Assembly: GCA_964549505.1 (NCBI GenBank)
Contig: CAZJVD010000002.1
Location: 1-64,000 of the forward strand
Direction of reading: 5' to 3'
DNA from: CAZJVD01 sp964549505
Lineage (GTDB): Bacteria > Bdellovibrionota > UBA1018 > CAZJVD01
Length of the DNA stretch: 64,000 bases
Shown here: in pieces, positions 52,870 through 62,028 of the stretch
Layout of the letters: every line of letters begins with the position of its first letter
Position numbering within the stretch: position 1 is the first letter of the stretch
Notes under the pieces: model-generated
The model's input: the letters and a program-made list of their open reading frames with translations, nothing else
The model's database searches: none
Told to the model about the DNA's origin: nothing
Position numbers and translations under genes: made by a program

Positions 52870-54762
52870 TTGTCACTCACGCGTCCACTTCGCATTTTGA
52901 ATCATGCCCTCATGCTCGGCCTCGGCTTGGCATTTCTTTTCGCTTGGGATGTGTATTTCACGTCGGACTACGCGCTGATTGGATTGATGGCGAAGCACTT
53001 CAACACCACGGGCGAGTTACCGCTTTATGTTTGGCGAACCGGTTATATGGGAACGCTCGCCGATGTTCCGCTCGCGGCCCTGTTCACCCGCATTCTGGGT
53101 TACCACCCGTCGGTCCTGATGCTGGGATCGTTCGTCTATTTTGTCGGTTTCGTTTTCGCTTTTCGCTGGGCCATGCGCGCCTGGCACGGATCCGAACGCG
53201 CCGAGCGTGCTGTCTTTTTTCTTTTGCTCGCAACTCCGTTCCTTTACGGAAAACTCGTCCGTCCTCAGCCGAACTACAGCGCGATCTATGCGCTGGGATG
53301 CATCGCCATCGCCTGCTACGGCCGTCTTTTCTTCAACAAAAAGCAAACACGAACGCGTGATAGTTTTCTACTCGGTCTTGCTCTGGGCTTCGGCCTGTAT
53401 CTCTATGGGCAGATTTTTTATTTCATCGCTGCGATCGCGGCGCATTTCGGAATAACCGCCATGCGGCGACTCGCACAAAGTCGCGGCCTTCGGTTACCGC
53501 CCCTTCTCTGGAATCCCTCACCACTCGTACCTCCTAACCGCCCCCGCGTGCGTCGCATGGTAAGAGCCGTCGCCATCGGTAACGCTATTCATTTTACGAT
53601 CGCACTGCTGCTCTGGATCTCAAACACGCAGGAGATCAGCATAGGAACACATCGCATCCGTATGGGCGCGATGCCCATGATGTTGGCAAGTCTCGAGGTC
53701 ATAGCAGGATTGTGGGCAGGACTGTGGCTGCTGGCTGGCATGAGATCTTTTCGAAAGCCGCTCCTCCGATCGCTGCTCGCGGGAGCAGCCGGCTGGTGTG
53801 TCGGCATCGCTCCCAAGCTCTGGTATGCGCTGACGACGATCGAGCCTGCGTATATTCAGACGTCTGGTTTCCAAGCGCATTTCACGAATACGGTTCGGAA
53901 CTTCGGTTACGCGATCACCGGCCTGCGAACCTTTCTAGGCTTTGGAGCCGAAGTCAGCGGTCTGGCGACCGGAGCACTCATTTGGTTGGCTTGGGTCGCG
54001 CTGGGCGCACTGGACGCGTACACCGAAAAACGTGGAACGCATCGAAGCTTCCGAAAAGATCTCTCACCCTGGGCTGTCTTTCCGTTCACGGCGACAGCGA
54101 TCTTTGTCATGACTCGTTTCATCTATGACGTGACGAGTATGCGGTACTACTTGGTCATTGTCCTTTTCGTGGCGTGGGCCGCAAGTACCCACCCATGGCC
54201 GATCCGAAACACTGGACGAAAGAACCTCGCAACCAAGATTTGGCTTGCGGTGGTCATCGCCCATCTTGGAATGACGATGGCCAGCGCTCTCCGCCGATCC
54301 GACAACGCTCACGAACTCCGTTCGCTCGCAGCATGGATGCACACACACCAGCTGCGCTACGGATATGCGAATTACTGGACAGCGTACGCACTTTCGTACC
54401 TCTCGAACGAGAACATCGTCTTGGAGCCGACCTCTTCACGCTTCAGTCCGCACTATGGTCCGATCGTGGCGAAAGCCGAAACGATCGCCTACATCGACAC
54501 TTGGCCGCTGTCCTTTACTCCCGATGCTAACGGAAATCTCACGATCGACGGGCAACGGTACCAGATTCAAGCAACGGATCACTTCAGGCCGACGTCGGCG
54601 TCGTTCCTCTACGACCTGCACCATCAGGGCCCGAGTGTCCGCGAAGCGATCGAAAGATACGGAATCTATTTGTTTGTCTTGAAGAAAGTTTCTATTCTCT
54701 CTGGAAAGCATGCGCGTTCCACTGACCCCACTCCGACTTTACGAACACCAACGGATTCTTGA
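52870..54762 (+). CDS. polytopic GT-C-like membrane protein
   Basis: 630 residues, about twelve helices, TTG start. The N-terminal part has FTSDYALIGLMAKHF and then VWRTGYMGTLADVPLAALF, the loop typical of dolichyl/undecaprenyl-sugar-dependent transferases, with an acidic residue after the first helix. The C-terminal soluble part is about 130 residues. The 3' end overlaps the M14-like gene by 53 bp, so the two are coupled. Its reaction is not known. Confidence 0.72.
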   Translation: MSLTRPLRILNHALMLGLGLAFLFAWDVYFTSDYALIGLMAKHFNTTGELPLYVWRTGYMGTLADVPLAALFTRILGYHPSVLMLGSFVYFVGFVFAFRWAMRAWHGSERAERAVFFLLLATPFLYGKLVRPQPNYSAIYALGCIAIACYGRLFFNKKQTRTRDSFLLGLALGFGLYLYGQIFYFIAAIAAHFGITAMRRLAQSRGLRLPPLLWNPSPLVPPNRPRVRRMVRAVAIGNAIHFTIALLLWISNTQEISIGTHRIRMGAMPMMLASLEVIAGLWAGLWLLAGMRSFRKPLLRSLLAGAAGWCVGIAPKLWYALTTIEPAYIQTSGFQAHFTNTVRNFGYAITGLRTFLGFGAEVSGLATGALIWLAWVALGALDAYTEKRGTHRSFRKDLSPWAVFPFTATAIFVMTRFIYDVTSMRYYLVIVLFVAWAASTHPWPIRNTGRKNLATKIWLAVVIAHLGMTMASALRRSDNAHELRSLAAWMHTHQLRYGYANYWTAYALSYLSNENIVLEPTSSRFSPHYGPIVAKAETIAYIDTWPLSFTPDANGNLTIDGQRYQIQATDHFRPTSASFLYDLHHQGPSVREAIERYGIYLFVLKKVSILSGKHARSTDPTPTLRTPTDS

Positions 54763-55741
54763 ACTCGCGAAGTTCAAAGACCCTCTCCTCGACGTCCGCA
54801 TCTTGGATCACGTCAAGTTCAAGCAGGGCGAGCTGCCGATCATGGGGTTTACGCTTGGAAGCCGCGATCCGAAAGCCCCCGTTCTCGGCCTCTTTGGTGG
54901 CGTGCACGGACTCGAACGCGTGGGTTCGCATGTCGCTCTCGCCTCGCTCGAACATCTGATCAGTCAGCTGCGTTGGAATGACGACTTTCGCGAATCGCTC
55001 AAACACTGTCGCATTATCAGCATTCCGCTCGTCAACCCGGGAGGCATGGCGCTTTCACTGCGCAGTAATCCGAACGGGATCGATCTCATGCGAAACGCTC
55101 CGATCGAGGCTCTCGAGCCTGTGGCGTATCTCGTAGGCGGACATCGCATCAGTCCGAAACTCCCTTGGTACCGCGGACCACAAGGCGCGCCCATGGAGAC
55201 AGAGGCCCGTGCGCTCGTCGAGTTTGTCCGCAAGGAAGCGCTCGCGAGCCCGTTCAGTCTTTGTATGGACTTTCACAGTGGTTTTGGTGTGCGCGATAGA
55301 ATCTGGTCGCCCTTCGCACGTACGCGAAAACCGTTTCCGCTGCAGACGGAGATCGATCGGCTCACGCACCTTCTCGACGAAACACTCCCGCATCACGTCT
55401 ATCATGTGGAACCGCAGTCGAAGACCTATCTGACTCATGGAGATCTCTGGGACTATCTCTTTGAGATCTCGGTCAACGAGCATCCGGGCAACCACTTCAT
55501 CCCGCTGACGCTTGAGATGGGATCGTGGATGTGGGTGCGCAAGAACCCACTTCAACTTTTCAAAGTATGGGGGCTTTTCAACCCTTCAAAGGTTCATCGG
55601 CACAATCGAATTATGCGCCGGCACCTTAGCCTAATTTCATTCTTGTTTTTTGCGGCGAAGAACTATGGTCGCTGGTATGCGGCGGATCTGCCGATTTATT
55701 CGGCTGAACCAAAGCAAAAGCGGATTGCACCACCTGAATAG
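54710..55741 (+). CDS. M14-like zinc carboxypeptidase/deacylase
   Basis: 343 residues, no signal peptide. Zinc site HGLE (GGVHGLERVG, about 65-74) with later His in CMDFHSGFG and a catalytic-type Glu in PLTLEMGSW are the M14/DUF2817-like pattern. Related enzymes trim peptides or deacylate amino acids. It overlaps the membrane protein gene by 53 bp and, tail to tail, the arginase gene by 116 bp, an unusually long convergent overlap. Confidence 0.8.
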   Translation: MRVPLTPLRLYEHQRILELAKFKDPLLDVRILDHVKFKQGELPIMGFTLGSRDPKAPVLGLFGGVHGLERVGSHVALASLEHLISQLRWNDDFRESLKHCRIISIPLVNPGGMALSLRSNPNGIDLMRNAPIEALEPVAYLVGGHRISPKLPWYRGPQGAPMETEARALVEFVRKEALASPFSLCMDFHSGFGVRDRIWSPFARTRKPFPLQTEIDRLTHLLDETLPHHVYHVEPQSKTYLTHGDLWDYLFEISVNEHPGNHFIPLTLEMGSWMWVRKNPLQLFKVWGLFNPSKVHRHNRIMRRHLSLISFLFFAAKNYGRWYAADLPIYSAEPKQKRIAPPE

Positions 55742-56687
55742 CCGATTCCATGGTTCGCTCGACGTCTTCGCTTCGCCCAGCGATCGACGGATTGATCTCC
55801 ACCATGTCGAGCCCTACGAGCTCACTATTGCGTGACAGGTACTGACAGAGAAACTTTGCATCTATGAGCGACAAACCGTTTTCTTCGGCTGTTCCGGTAG
55901 CCGGAGCGTACTCAGGATCCAAGCTATCGATATCAAAACTGACATGCAGGGGACCTGCGCCATTCCTTTTAAGATGGGCGAGCACTTCTTCAGCTACGCG
56001 AGCCATGCCGAGTTCCTGCACTTCTTGGGACGTGTAAACCATGATGTTACGGCGTCTGAGAATCTCAGCTTCACCCGGATCAATCGATCGAACTCCCACA
56101 AAAGCTATCCGTGTGTCCGACAGCTTTTCGGAAAGCCAGTCGAAACAGTGCGTGATCGTGTTGGAACGTTCTCCAAGTAATGCAGCGACCGGCATTCCAT
56201 GAAAGTTTCCCGTAGGCGACGTTTCAGGCGTGTTGACATCGCCGTGAGCGTCGACCCACACAACACCGAGATCAGGATGTGCTTCAAGCAACCCAGAAAT
56301 GCTGGCGACAGCGACACTATGATCCCCGCCGAGCGTTAAGACCCGTTGCCCTTCCGTCGCAAGCAACGAGATCATGCGAGACAGCTTCCAACAATAAAGT
56401 GAGATCCTCTTGAGGCGATCCTCGCCAAGCCCGTCACTGAGTGCGCTTGGTAGAGTGCCTGACACCCCGCCTAGTGATCCTTCACTGATGGCACCGATGG
56501 CGACTTCAAAGTCACCTTGGTCGTCGACATGCCAGCCCAGCTTCTCAAGGCGCTCGATAAGACCGTACTGACGTAGAAATTCTGGCGCGAGTTCGACACC
56601 CCGATGCAACTGCCCAAGACTCAGGGGCGCGCCAAGAACAGACAGGGATTGACCGGGCTTACTGGTGTAACGAGTTGTTTTGCGCAT
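55626..56687 (-). CDS. rocF: arginase
   Basis: Hydrolyses arginine to ornithine and urea. All manganese-site motifs are present: GGDHS (120-124), DAHGDVN (146-152) and FDIDSLDP (251-258), and the arginase-type NFHG segment follows the second. It has 353 residues; the last 25 are a poorly conserved tail lying in the overlap with the M14-like gene. Its start lies inside the olsA 3' end (29-bp overlap). Context suggests that it supplies ornithine for the lipid pathway. Confidence 0.93.
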   Translation of the reverse strand: MRKTTRYTSKPGQSLSVLGAPLSLGQLHRGVELAPEFLRQYGLIERLEKLGWHVDDQGDFEVAIGAISEGSLGGVSGTLPSALSDGLGEDRLKRISLYCWKLSRMISLLATEGQRVLTLGGDHSVAVASISGLLEAHPDLGVVWVDAHGDVNTPETSPTGNFHGMPVAALLGERSNTITHCFDWLSEKLSDTRIAFVGVRSIDPGEAEILRRRNIMVYTSQEVQELGMARVAEEVLAHLKRNGAGPLHVSFDIDSLDPEYAPATGTAEENGLSLIDAKFLCQYLSRNSELVGLDMVEINPSIAGRSEDVERTMESAIQVVQSAFALVQPNKSADPPHTSDHSSSPQKTRMKLG

Positions 56688-57459
56688 AACGCGAAGCGAT
56701 CCTTTCTCTCAGCGTCCTTGCCAATTCTCGTAGGCCTAATTCTTTTCGGCTGGCGCCGGGTGAAACCCGAACGGGCTCCAGGAAGTCGATCGCTACCTCA
56801 ATCTCTCGGAGTTTTAAGACCTCGGAAAGATGGGGGAAAAAATTCATATCCCCGTAGTAGCAGACCTTGTCTCGGTTTCCTGGTCCCACCACCGCACCGT
56901 CAATGGATCGATACCAAATACAGGCTGGCACAAAACTGTCAGCCGCTGCTAGAAGACCGGGTCGAAACGGAAGCACGCCTTCTCCGTTTGAGCTCGTTCC
57001 TTCTGGAAAAATAATCACCGGAAATCCCATCGCCAAAACGTCGCGAACTTTCTTCAGATCGCGCCTGAGACTTCCGAGGTTACGTCTTTCCACAAAGATC
57101 GCTCCACCCGCTCTCGATATCCATCCTAAGAACCCAGAACCTTCGACTTCTACCGATGTGACGAAAACCCCGGGCACTACGACTGCAAAGGCAAGAACGT
57201 CTAGATAGGATAGGTGGTTGGCTACGATTAGACAACCCCGCAGGTCTGATTGTCGTATAACTTCGGACACTTGACGCAGCTTAACGCCGCATATCGCTAA
57301 TACCACTGACGCTCCGAGACGATTGACCCAAAGGGCCACTCGGTATCTTACGGAGGCCAAAGGGAAAATCAGCGATAGCACACCGTATAAAGTCAGTTGA
57401 ATGACCAGATACGTCAACACCGTTAAAAAAAAGAATAGTGCCTTGAGTCGAAAGCGCAT
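56659..57459 (-). CDS. olsA: PlsC-family acyltransferase, probable lyso-ornithine-lipid acyltransferase
   Basis: 266 residues. An N-terminal membrane anchor is followed by the acyltransferase core: NHLSYLD (HxxxxD catalytic motif), GAIFVERR and FPEGTSSNGEG. The family includes PlsC and OlsA. Its position between olsB-like and arginase genes argues for OlsA, which adds the second acyl chain to lyso-ornithine lipid, but a general phospholipid role cannot be excluded. It overlaps the arginase start. Confidence 0.82.
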   Translation of the reverse strand: MRFRLKALFFFLTVLTYLVIQLTLYGVLSLIFPLASVRYRVALWVNRLGASVVLAICGVKLRQVSEVIRQSDLRGCLIVANHLSYLDVLAFAVVVPGVFVTSVEVEGSGFLGWISRAGGAIFVERRNLGSLRRDLKKVRDVLAMGFPVIIFPEGTSSNGEGVLPFRPGLLAAADSFVPACIWYRSIDGAVVGPGNRDKVCYYGDMNFFPHLSEVLKLREIEVAIDFLEPVRVSPGASRKELGLRELARTLRERIASRYAQNNSLHQ

Positions 57460-57539
57460 CGGAAAATATTCTGAAACAAGCCGTTTCCGGCTACAAAACT
57501 GCGTTTTTCGTCCCTCAGAAATCGGACGAGTTGCTGTTA

Positions 57540-57729
57540 GGGCGTGTCCTCATTTGTTATGACCGGCTCGTTGAAGCGTATTTTAGATAAGGCGAGGAAC
57601 GACGACGACGATTTAGTGGTTCTAAATCGAGGAGGAGTGACGACGCCATATCTAAAATACGCTTCAACCCTTTGGGCGAAGGCAGTTCGACCCCATTCGC
57701 GAGCGGTCATAACAAATGAGGACACGCCC
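57540..57729. mobile_element. MITE with 26-bp terminal inverted repeats, TA target duplication
   Basis: A 190-bp element with perfect 26-bp ends (57540-57565 and 57704-57729, GGGCGTGTCC outermost). It has a second perfect 19-bp inverted pair inside (57571-57589 and 57649-57667) and a central hairpin CGATTTAG/CTAAATCG (57609-57629). The right arm carries about 33 extra bases. Flanking TA (57538-57539 and 57730-57731) is a target duplication. The 62-codon open frames on both strands share their ends because of the symmetry and are not genes. The GGGCGTGTCC end resembles IS5-family (IS427-type) ends, so a full-length IS elsewhere could drive it. Confidence 0.85.
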
Positions 57730-58574
57730 TAAACTTCTCTCTGAAAGGTCCTCAAATCAAGGACTGTGAGAAAATCGGCACACTTCATTTTGACGTCGAT
57801 CGCCGGCAGCCCCAAGATCTTGGCGCCCGCTCGAACATAACTCTGAAGCAACGGCGGAAGACTCGAAGCGAGCTCGCGTGAGACCAGGCCGCGCATTGTT
57901 CTACTCGCGCCACCCACGCCACCCGCACCACTCGCCGGGATCCATAGATTCATTCCGTGACGACCGGGATGAAAAGGATCAAGTGGGGTCACACCGAGGG
58001 ACGTGTTGATCACGCCCATCGCCGACAACGCCTGGATGGCCGACTGGATCTCCTGCTCGTCCATCGAGTGGAGACTCGAACATCCGAAGAGCCACTGAGC
58101 ACCAACCTGACGCGCGTAGTGATGGATTCCGCGCCAGAGAAGCCGAATCACCATACCGTTACGGTGGTCGGCATGAATACAAGCTCTTCCGAGCTCGAGT
58201 TTTGTGCCCGAGGTCTCGAGAAACGGCTGCAACTCGAATTCGGTCTGTGAAAAGAACTCGGTCACGTGATCGGAAGCTCGGAGACGATACGTTCCCACCA
58301 CCTTGCCCGTGCCCTTCTCGATAATCAAAAGATGGTCACACGCGCGATCGAAGCGATCCGTGTCGATACCGATCGGGCTAAGAGCGTCAAGAAGCTCCCG
58401 GTAGAAAACGTTGTAGCGTAACCGCAGCGCTTGCCGAATCTCGCTCTTGGTCGTCGCCGTTTTTACCGTGTAGCGCGAACTATCCAATTCGAAGCTGATG
58501 CGCGAAATGCGCTCCGGTTCGCGGAGTCGAAAGGTGTCCCGTAATTGAGTTGTTTTCAGTCTTATTCCCAACAT
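57729..58574 (-). CDS. olsB: OlsB-like N-acyltransferase (ornithine lipid synthesis)
   Basis: 281 residues, GNAT/hemolysin-like fold (acetyltransferase 5 type). Family marks: ALRLRYNVFYREL, HLLIIEKGTGKVVGTYRL, LELGRACIHADHRNG and QWLFGCSSL. OlsB adds the first 3-hydroxyacyl chain to ornithine. The TAG stop is made of the TA target duplication plus the first base of the MITE; without the element the gene would end in TAA at the same place. First gene of the olsB-olsA-arginase group. Confidence 0.85.
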   Translation of the reverse strand: MLGIRLKTTQLRDTFRLREPERISRISFELDSSRYTVKTATTKSEIRQALRLRYNVFYRELLDALSPIGIDTDRFDRACDHLLIIEKGTGKVVGTYRLRASDHVTEFFSQTEFELQPFLETSGTKLELGRACIHADHRNGMVIRLLWRGIHHYARQVGAQWLFGCSSLHSMDEQEIQSAIQALSAMGVINTSLGVTPLDPFHPGRHGMNLWIPASGAGGVGGASRTMRGLVSRELASSLPPLLQSYVRAGAKILGLPAIDVKMKCADFLTVLDLRTFQREV

Positions 58575-58681
58575 ATTCTTTTGGCCCTCCCTGTCCTTTT
58601 CGCCTGAGTTTAATGAACACCCGTCACAGGAAAATGAGCTTTGAGTTAGCTTTCAATGAGAGGTGCTTGTAGCCTGGGGGC

Positions 58682-60325
58682 ATGCTGCAAGTCGGGATCG
58701 GAATCGCGCTTTTACGCGTTCTCACGGCATGGTCGGTTGCACCGTGGGATCACCCCGACGAATGGTTCCAATCCGCTGAGATCGCCAGTCTTTTGGCTTT
58801 TGGACGGGCTTCGCATGTTCAAGAGATCTCGCTGCATTTGAGGAATCTCGCGTTTCCAGAAATCTTTGGTCTCTTACTCCGGGTCGCGGACCTCGTCGCG
58901 CCGGGAAGCGCCGTCATGCGAGTTTGGGTGATTCAGGCGTTCATGGGTCTGCTCAGCCTGAGTGTGCTTTGGCTCTTTGTCGAAGCCTGCGATCGCTGGA
59001 AAATAGCCCGATCGCGGTGGGCCGTAGCTGCCGTCGGGCTCTTTCCGTTTTGGATCGCAGGGAGCGTCGTACCCAGTTCCGAAAATCTTTCGACGTACGT
59101 TTTTGCGCTGGTCGCAGCACTCGCTCTGCGTGGATCGTCCCGGTCTTGGGTATGGGCAGGATTTTTCTCGGTCGGCGTGATTGCCGCTCGCGCGCCGTCG
59201 GGACTCCTGATTGTCGGTTTCGTGTTGGCACTCCTGAGCCAGCTCCGCCGGAAACGAACCAACCCAAAGGTCACCCCATTAGCTAGCTGGCCCTTAGCTG
59301 GCTGGAGTGACCTTCGCCGTTACAGCGTGGGATTTCTGATCGGCGTGGTTCTTTGGGGTCTACCGGATGCGATCCACTACGGTCGTCCGTGGGAGAGTCT
59401 CTTGCTCTATTTTGACTTTAATTTTCTATCGGGAGTTTCGGAACGACTCTATGGCTCGCAGGCCGAGAGCGTTTACCTTGGACTCTTTCGCGCGCATTTC
59501 ATGCACCCGGTCTTCGGACCGATTGGCCTTGTGATCGCGGCCGCCGGAGTCAAGCGTTGGATCTCCTTGGTGCGACGACGCGACCCGATAGCATGGGCAG
59601 GACTGGTGTACCTCATGGGTCATCTGCTCTCGGCGCATAAGGAACCTCGGTTCATGGTTCCCCTGGAGATGATTCTTGTCGTTTTTGGAGTCGCCGAGAT
59701 CACGAGATTGGCGCGCAACCCCAGCACGCGCGTCTTCGCTCTCGAATGGAACCGCCGACGCTGGGGAAAAGCGGTCGTCGCACTGGCTCTCCTCGTAATG
59801 ACCGCAGTCGGCGCGCAACGTGTGATCAAACCGTTGGGACAGGCTGAGCGCGTCTATCTGGCTGGCGAAACTCTCGTGCAGAAAATCGCTCCCTGCGCCG
59901 TGCTCAGCCGGCGCAAACTCTCGTCGACTCTCTTATTTGCTGATCCGCGAGCAAGACCTCCAGCGATCCCAACTGCGTTTTGGCCCGGTCGTGAGGATCC
60001 TGTGATCTGGCTCGACGCAAAAGCAGATTGTCCGGACGACGGGCGCGTTCTCATTCAGAGTGATCGTGACCATACTGAGTGGCTCAGCGCGGAGTGCACG
60101 CACGAAGCGGTTGGTATCGAACGCTTTGCGCGCTCGCGATCGACTTGGTACGCCTGCCCGGCACGGATCTTAAAAAGATTGCCGCGTCAGGAAGTCCGGC
60201 ACCTCCTCGTCGATCGGTTCTTGAAATGGCCCAGTCTTCCTCGTTTTCGAGGGGCGAGCGCCGATCAGCTTCGTGAATGGACCAACCGTTACGGCGCCGA
60301 CGAAGGTACATTGGGGGACTACTGA
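58682..60325 (+). CDS. GT22-like (PIG-B/Alg9-type) membrane mannosyltransferase
   Basis: 547 residues, about ten helices. HPDEWFQ (24-30) after the first helix is the GT22 signature with acidic residues, and HKEPRFMVPL (about 322-331) matches the family's HKExRF motif. Members transfer mannose from a lipid-linked donor. The C-terminal part is soluble. Its stop overlaps the next ATG (TGATG), starting a three-gene plus-strand operon. Confidence 0.8.
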   Translation: MLQVGIGIALLRVLTAWSVAPWDHPDEWFQSAEIASLLAFGRASHVQEISLHLRNLAFPEIFGLLLRVADLVAPGSAVMRVWVIQAFMGLLSLSVLWLFVEACDRWKIARSRWAVAAVGLFPFWIAGSVVPSSENLSTYVFALVAALALRGSSRSWVWAGFFSVGVIAARAPSGLLIVGFVLALLSQLRRKRTNPKVTPLASWPLAGWSDLRRYSVGFLIGVVLWGLPDAIHYGRPWESLLLYFDFNFLSGVSERLYGSQAESVYLGLFRAHFMHPVFGPIGLVIAAAGVKRWISLVRRRDPIAWAGLVYLMGHLLSAHKEPRFMVPLEMILVVFGVAEITRLARNPSTRVFALEWNRRRWGKAVVALALLVMTAVGAQRVIKPLGQAERVYLAGETLVQKIAPCAVLSRRKLSSTLLFADPRARPPAIPTAFWPGREDPVIWLDAKADCPDDGRVLIQSDRDHTEWLSAECTHEAVGIERFARSRSTWYACPARILKRLPRQEVRHLLVDRFLKWPSLPRFRGASADQLREWTNRYGADEGTLGDY

Positions 60326-62028
60326 TGCGGGGGTGGGACGCGTTCTTAAAGTTCGCAGTTCTTTGGATTGGACTGCTCCTGGTTACGGGCGGTCTTATCT
60401 TGAAAACTCGGATCGGAAAGATAGAGTTCTCATCGCTCGATCCGTGGGTTCTCGGATTTGCGGTTCTCCTCGGCATTCGTCTCTGGATCTCTGACCGACC
60501 TACTGCGCTCGCATCATGGTGGAAAAAGGGTTTTGCAGCGTGCACACGCACGGAAGGTCAATCACGAAGACTCCTCGGGGTCTTTGCCCTTGTTTTCGGC
60601 GCACTGGCACTTGCGCATCTTTTCCGACACCTCGGGTTTGAGACCGCGATCTACGATCACGCTTGCATACACCAACCCCTCTGGAACGCTTTTTCGAATC
60701 CACTTCTGAAATGCGACACCTGTGTCGGTGGCTCTTATCTGGGTGAGCACTTGAGCTTTGTTTTTTTCTTGGTGGCACTGGTCGTGAAAGCACTCGGTTT
60801 TCTTCTGATGCCACTTCAGGGACCCAACCTTTCCGTCTTCTTGCTACAGGCTTTTCTAACCGGTTGGATGCTCTGGCTGCTCGTGCGCAAGGGTCCCCTC
60901 GAGAAAAAACCCGAGCTCTGGATCTTCGCTGCGATCATTCTGCTCTGCTTTCGTGGTGTACGCGCGAGCGTCGTTTGGGATTTTCGAGAGGACTTGATTG
61001 CGGGCTGCGGTTTCGCGATCGCTCTCGTGAGTTATGGAAAGCAGCGGTGGTGGCTCTACAGTCTAGGACTGGCGATCGCGGTCCTTTCGAAAGAAAACAT
61101 GGGACTCGTGATCGCCGTGCTTGGAATTTCGATCGCACTCGACCGGTCGCGCGTCCGAGTAGGTATCGCCACGATCGCACTTGGTTTGGCGGCGACCGTG
61201 ATCGCGTTTAAGTTTTTGATTCCACATTTTTCGGCAGGCGCGGAAAGCGAGAACAACATTGTCCGGCGTTTTCCGGGCCTCGGAACAACGACAGCACAGG
61301 TTCTCATGGGACTGGTCACAAACCCCGGGACGGCCGCGGGTCTTTTCCTTCCAAAGATTTTTTCTTTCGGCGCTTTCAAGTATCTCGTGCTGCTTTTAGG
61401 CCCCGTTCTCGCTTTTGGATGTAGGAGTTTTTTGGGATGGTTACCAGCCCTCTCATTGATAGCGATGAATCTTCTTTCAGACGCTCCCACCCAGCGATCG
61501 CTTCAGTTTCACTACGAACTCGCCATGACACCGTTTCTTGCGTTCGCGGTTCTTGAAGGAATGGCGCGCACACCGATGTCGGCAATTCGCGGACGCTTGG
61601 GTATCGTGGCACTCCTGCTTGCGCTCGGAACAAGTGGGCGCTGGCCAGGTGCGATGCTCTCGCGCTATTTTCCGACAGCCCAGGACACACGAGCCAGTTT
61701 CTGTCTGAGCCGTGTTCCGGACCTCGGCATCACAATGAGCAGCGTCGCCACGTTGCCACAGATCAGCCATCTTCGGTCGGTTCGGCATTTTCAGTGGCCT
61801 GCCGATGCGGGCGATCGTTCAGGCAAACAGCTGTGGAACGACCAGTTCGAGAGCTTACCCAACACACGAGCACGGTTCTCAAAGGAAGACTTCTCCAAAA
61901 TTCAGGCTATCGTTCTTGATCTCGAGCAACCCCTCGAAAAGAAACTCTCGGACGATCGCGAGCGAATAGACTTTCACGAAGTGTTTGCTTGCGGCGAAAA
62001 TCGCTTTAGAATTCTAAAGCGTGACTAA
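60325..62028 (+). CDS. DUF2079-family polytopic membrane protein
   Basis: About 567 residues from the ATG at 60325, which overlaps the previous stop (TGATG) and has GGGGGA upstream. The DUF2079 pattern is clear: YDHACIHQPLWNAF, then GEHLSFVFFLVALV, and later LSKENMGLVIAVLGI. The family is GT-C-like, with no known substrate. The C-terminal soluble domain is about 130 residues. The start of the next gene overlaps its end by 8 bp. Confidence 0.82.
   Translation: MRGWDAFLKFAVLWIGLLLVTGGLILKTRIGKIEFSSLDPWVLGFAVLLGIRLWISDRPTALASWWKKGFAACTRTEGQSRRLLGVFALVFGALALAHLFRHLGFETAIYDHACIHQPLWNAFSNPLLKCDTCVGGSYLGEHLSFVFFLVALVVKALGFLLMPLQGPNLSVFLLQAFLTGWMLWLLVRKGPLEKKPELWIFAAIILLCFRGVRASVVWDFREDLIAGCGFAIALVSYGKQRWWLYSLGLAIAVLSKENMGLVIAVLGISIALDRSRVRVGIATIALGLAATVIAFKFLIPHFSAGAESENNIVRRFPGLGTTTAQVLMGLVTNPGTAAGLFLPKIFSFGAFKYLVLLLGPVLAFGCRSFLGWLPALSLIAMNLLSDAPTQRSLQFHYELAMTPFLAFAVLEGMARTPMSAIRGRLGIVALLLALGTSGRWPGAMLSRYFPTAQDTRASFCLSRVPDLGITMSSVATLPQISHLRSVRHFQWPADAGDRSGKQLWNDQFESLPNTRARFSKEDFSKIQAIVLDLEQPLEKKLSDDRERIDFHEVFACGENRFRILKRD

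Noticed and set aside
52800..53360. Plus-strand open frame overlapping the start of the membrane protein gene at 52870
   Set aside because: Arg/Cys-rich out-of-frame product; the 52870 frame has clear membrane helices.
57537..57732. Two 62-codon open frames, one on each strand
   Set aside because: They share the same start and end residues because the MITE is an inverted repeat; no gene-like features are present.
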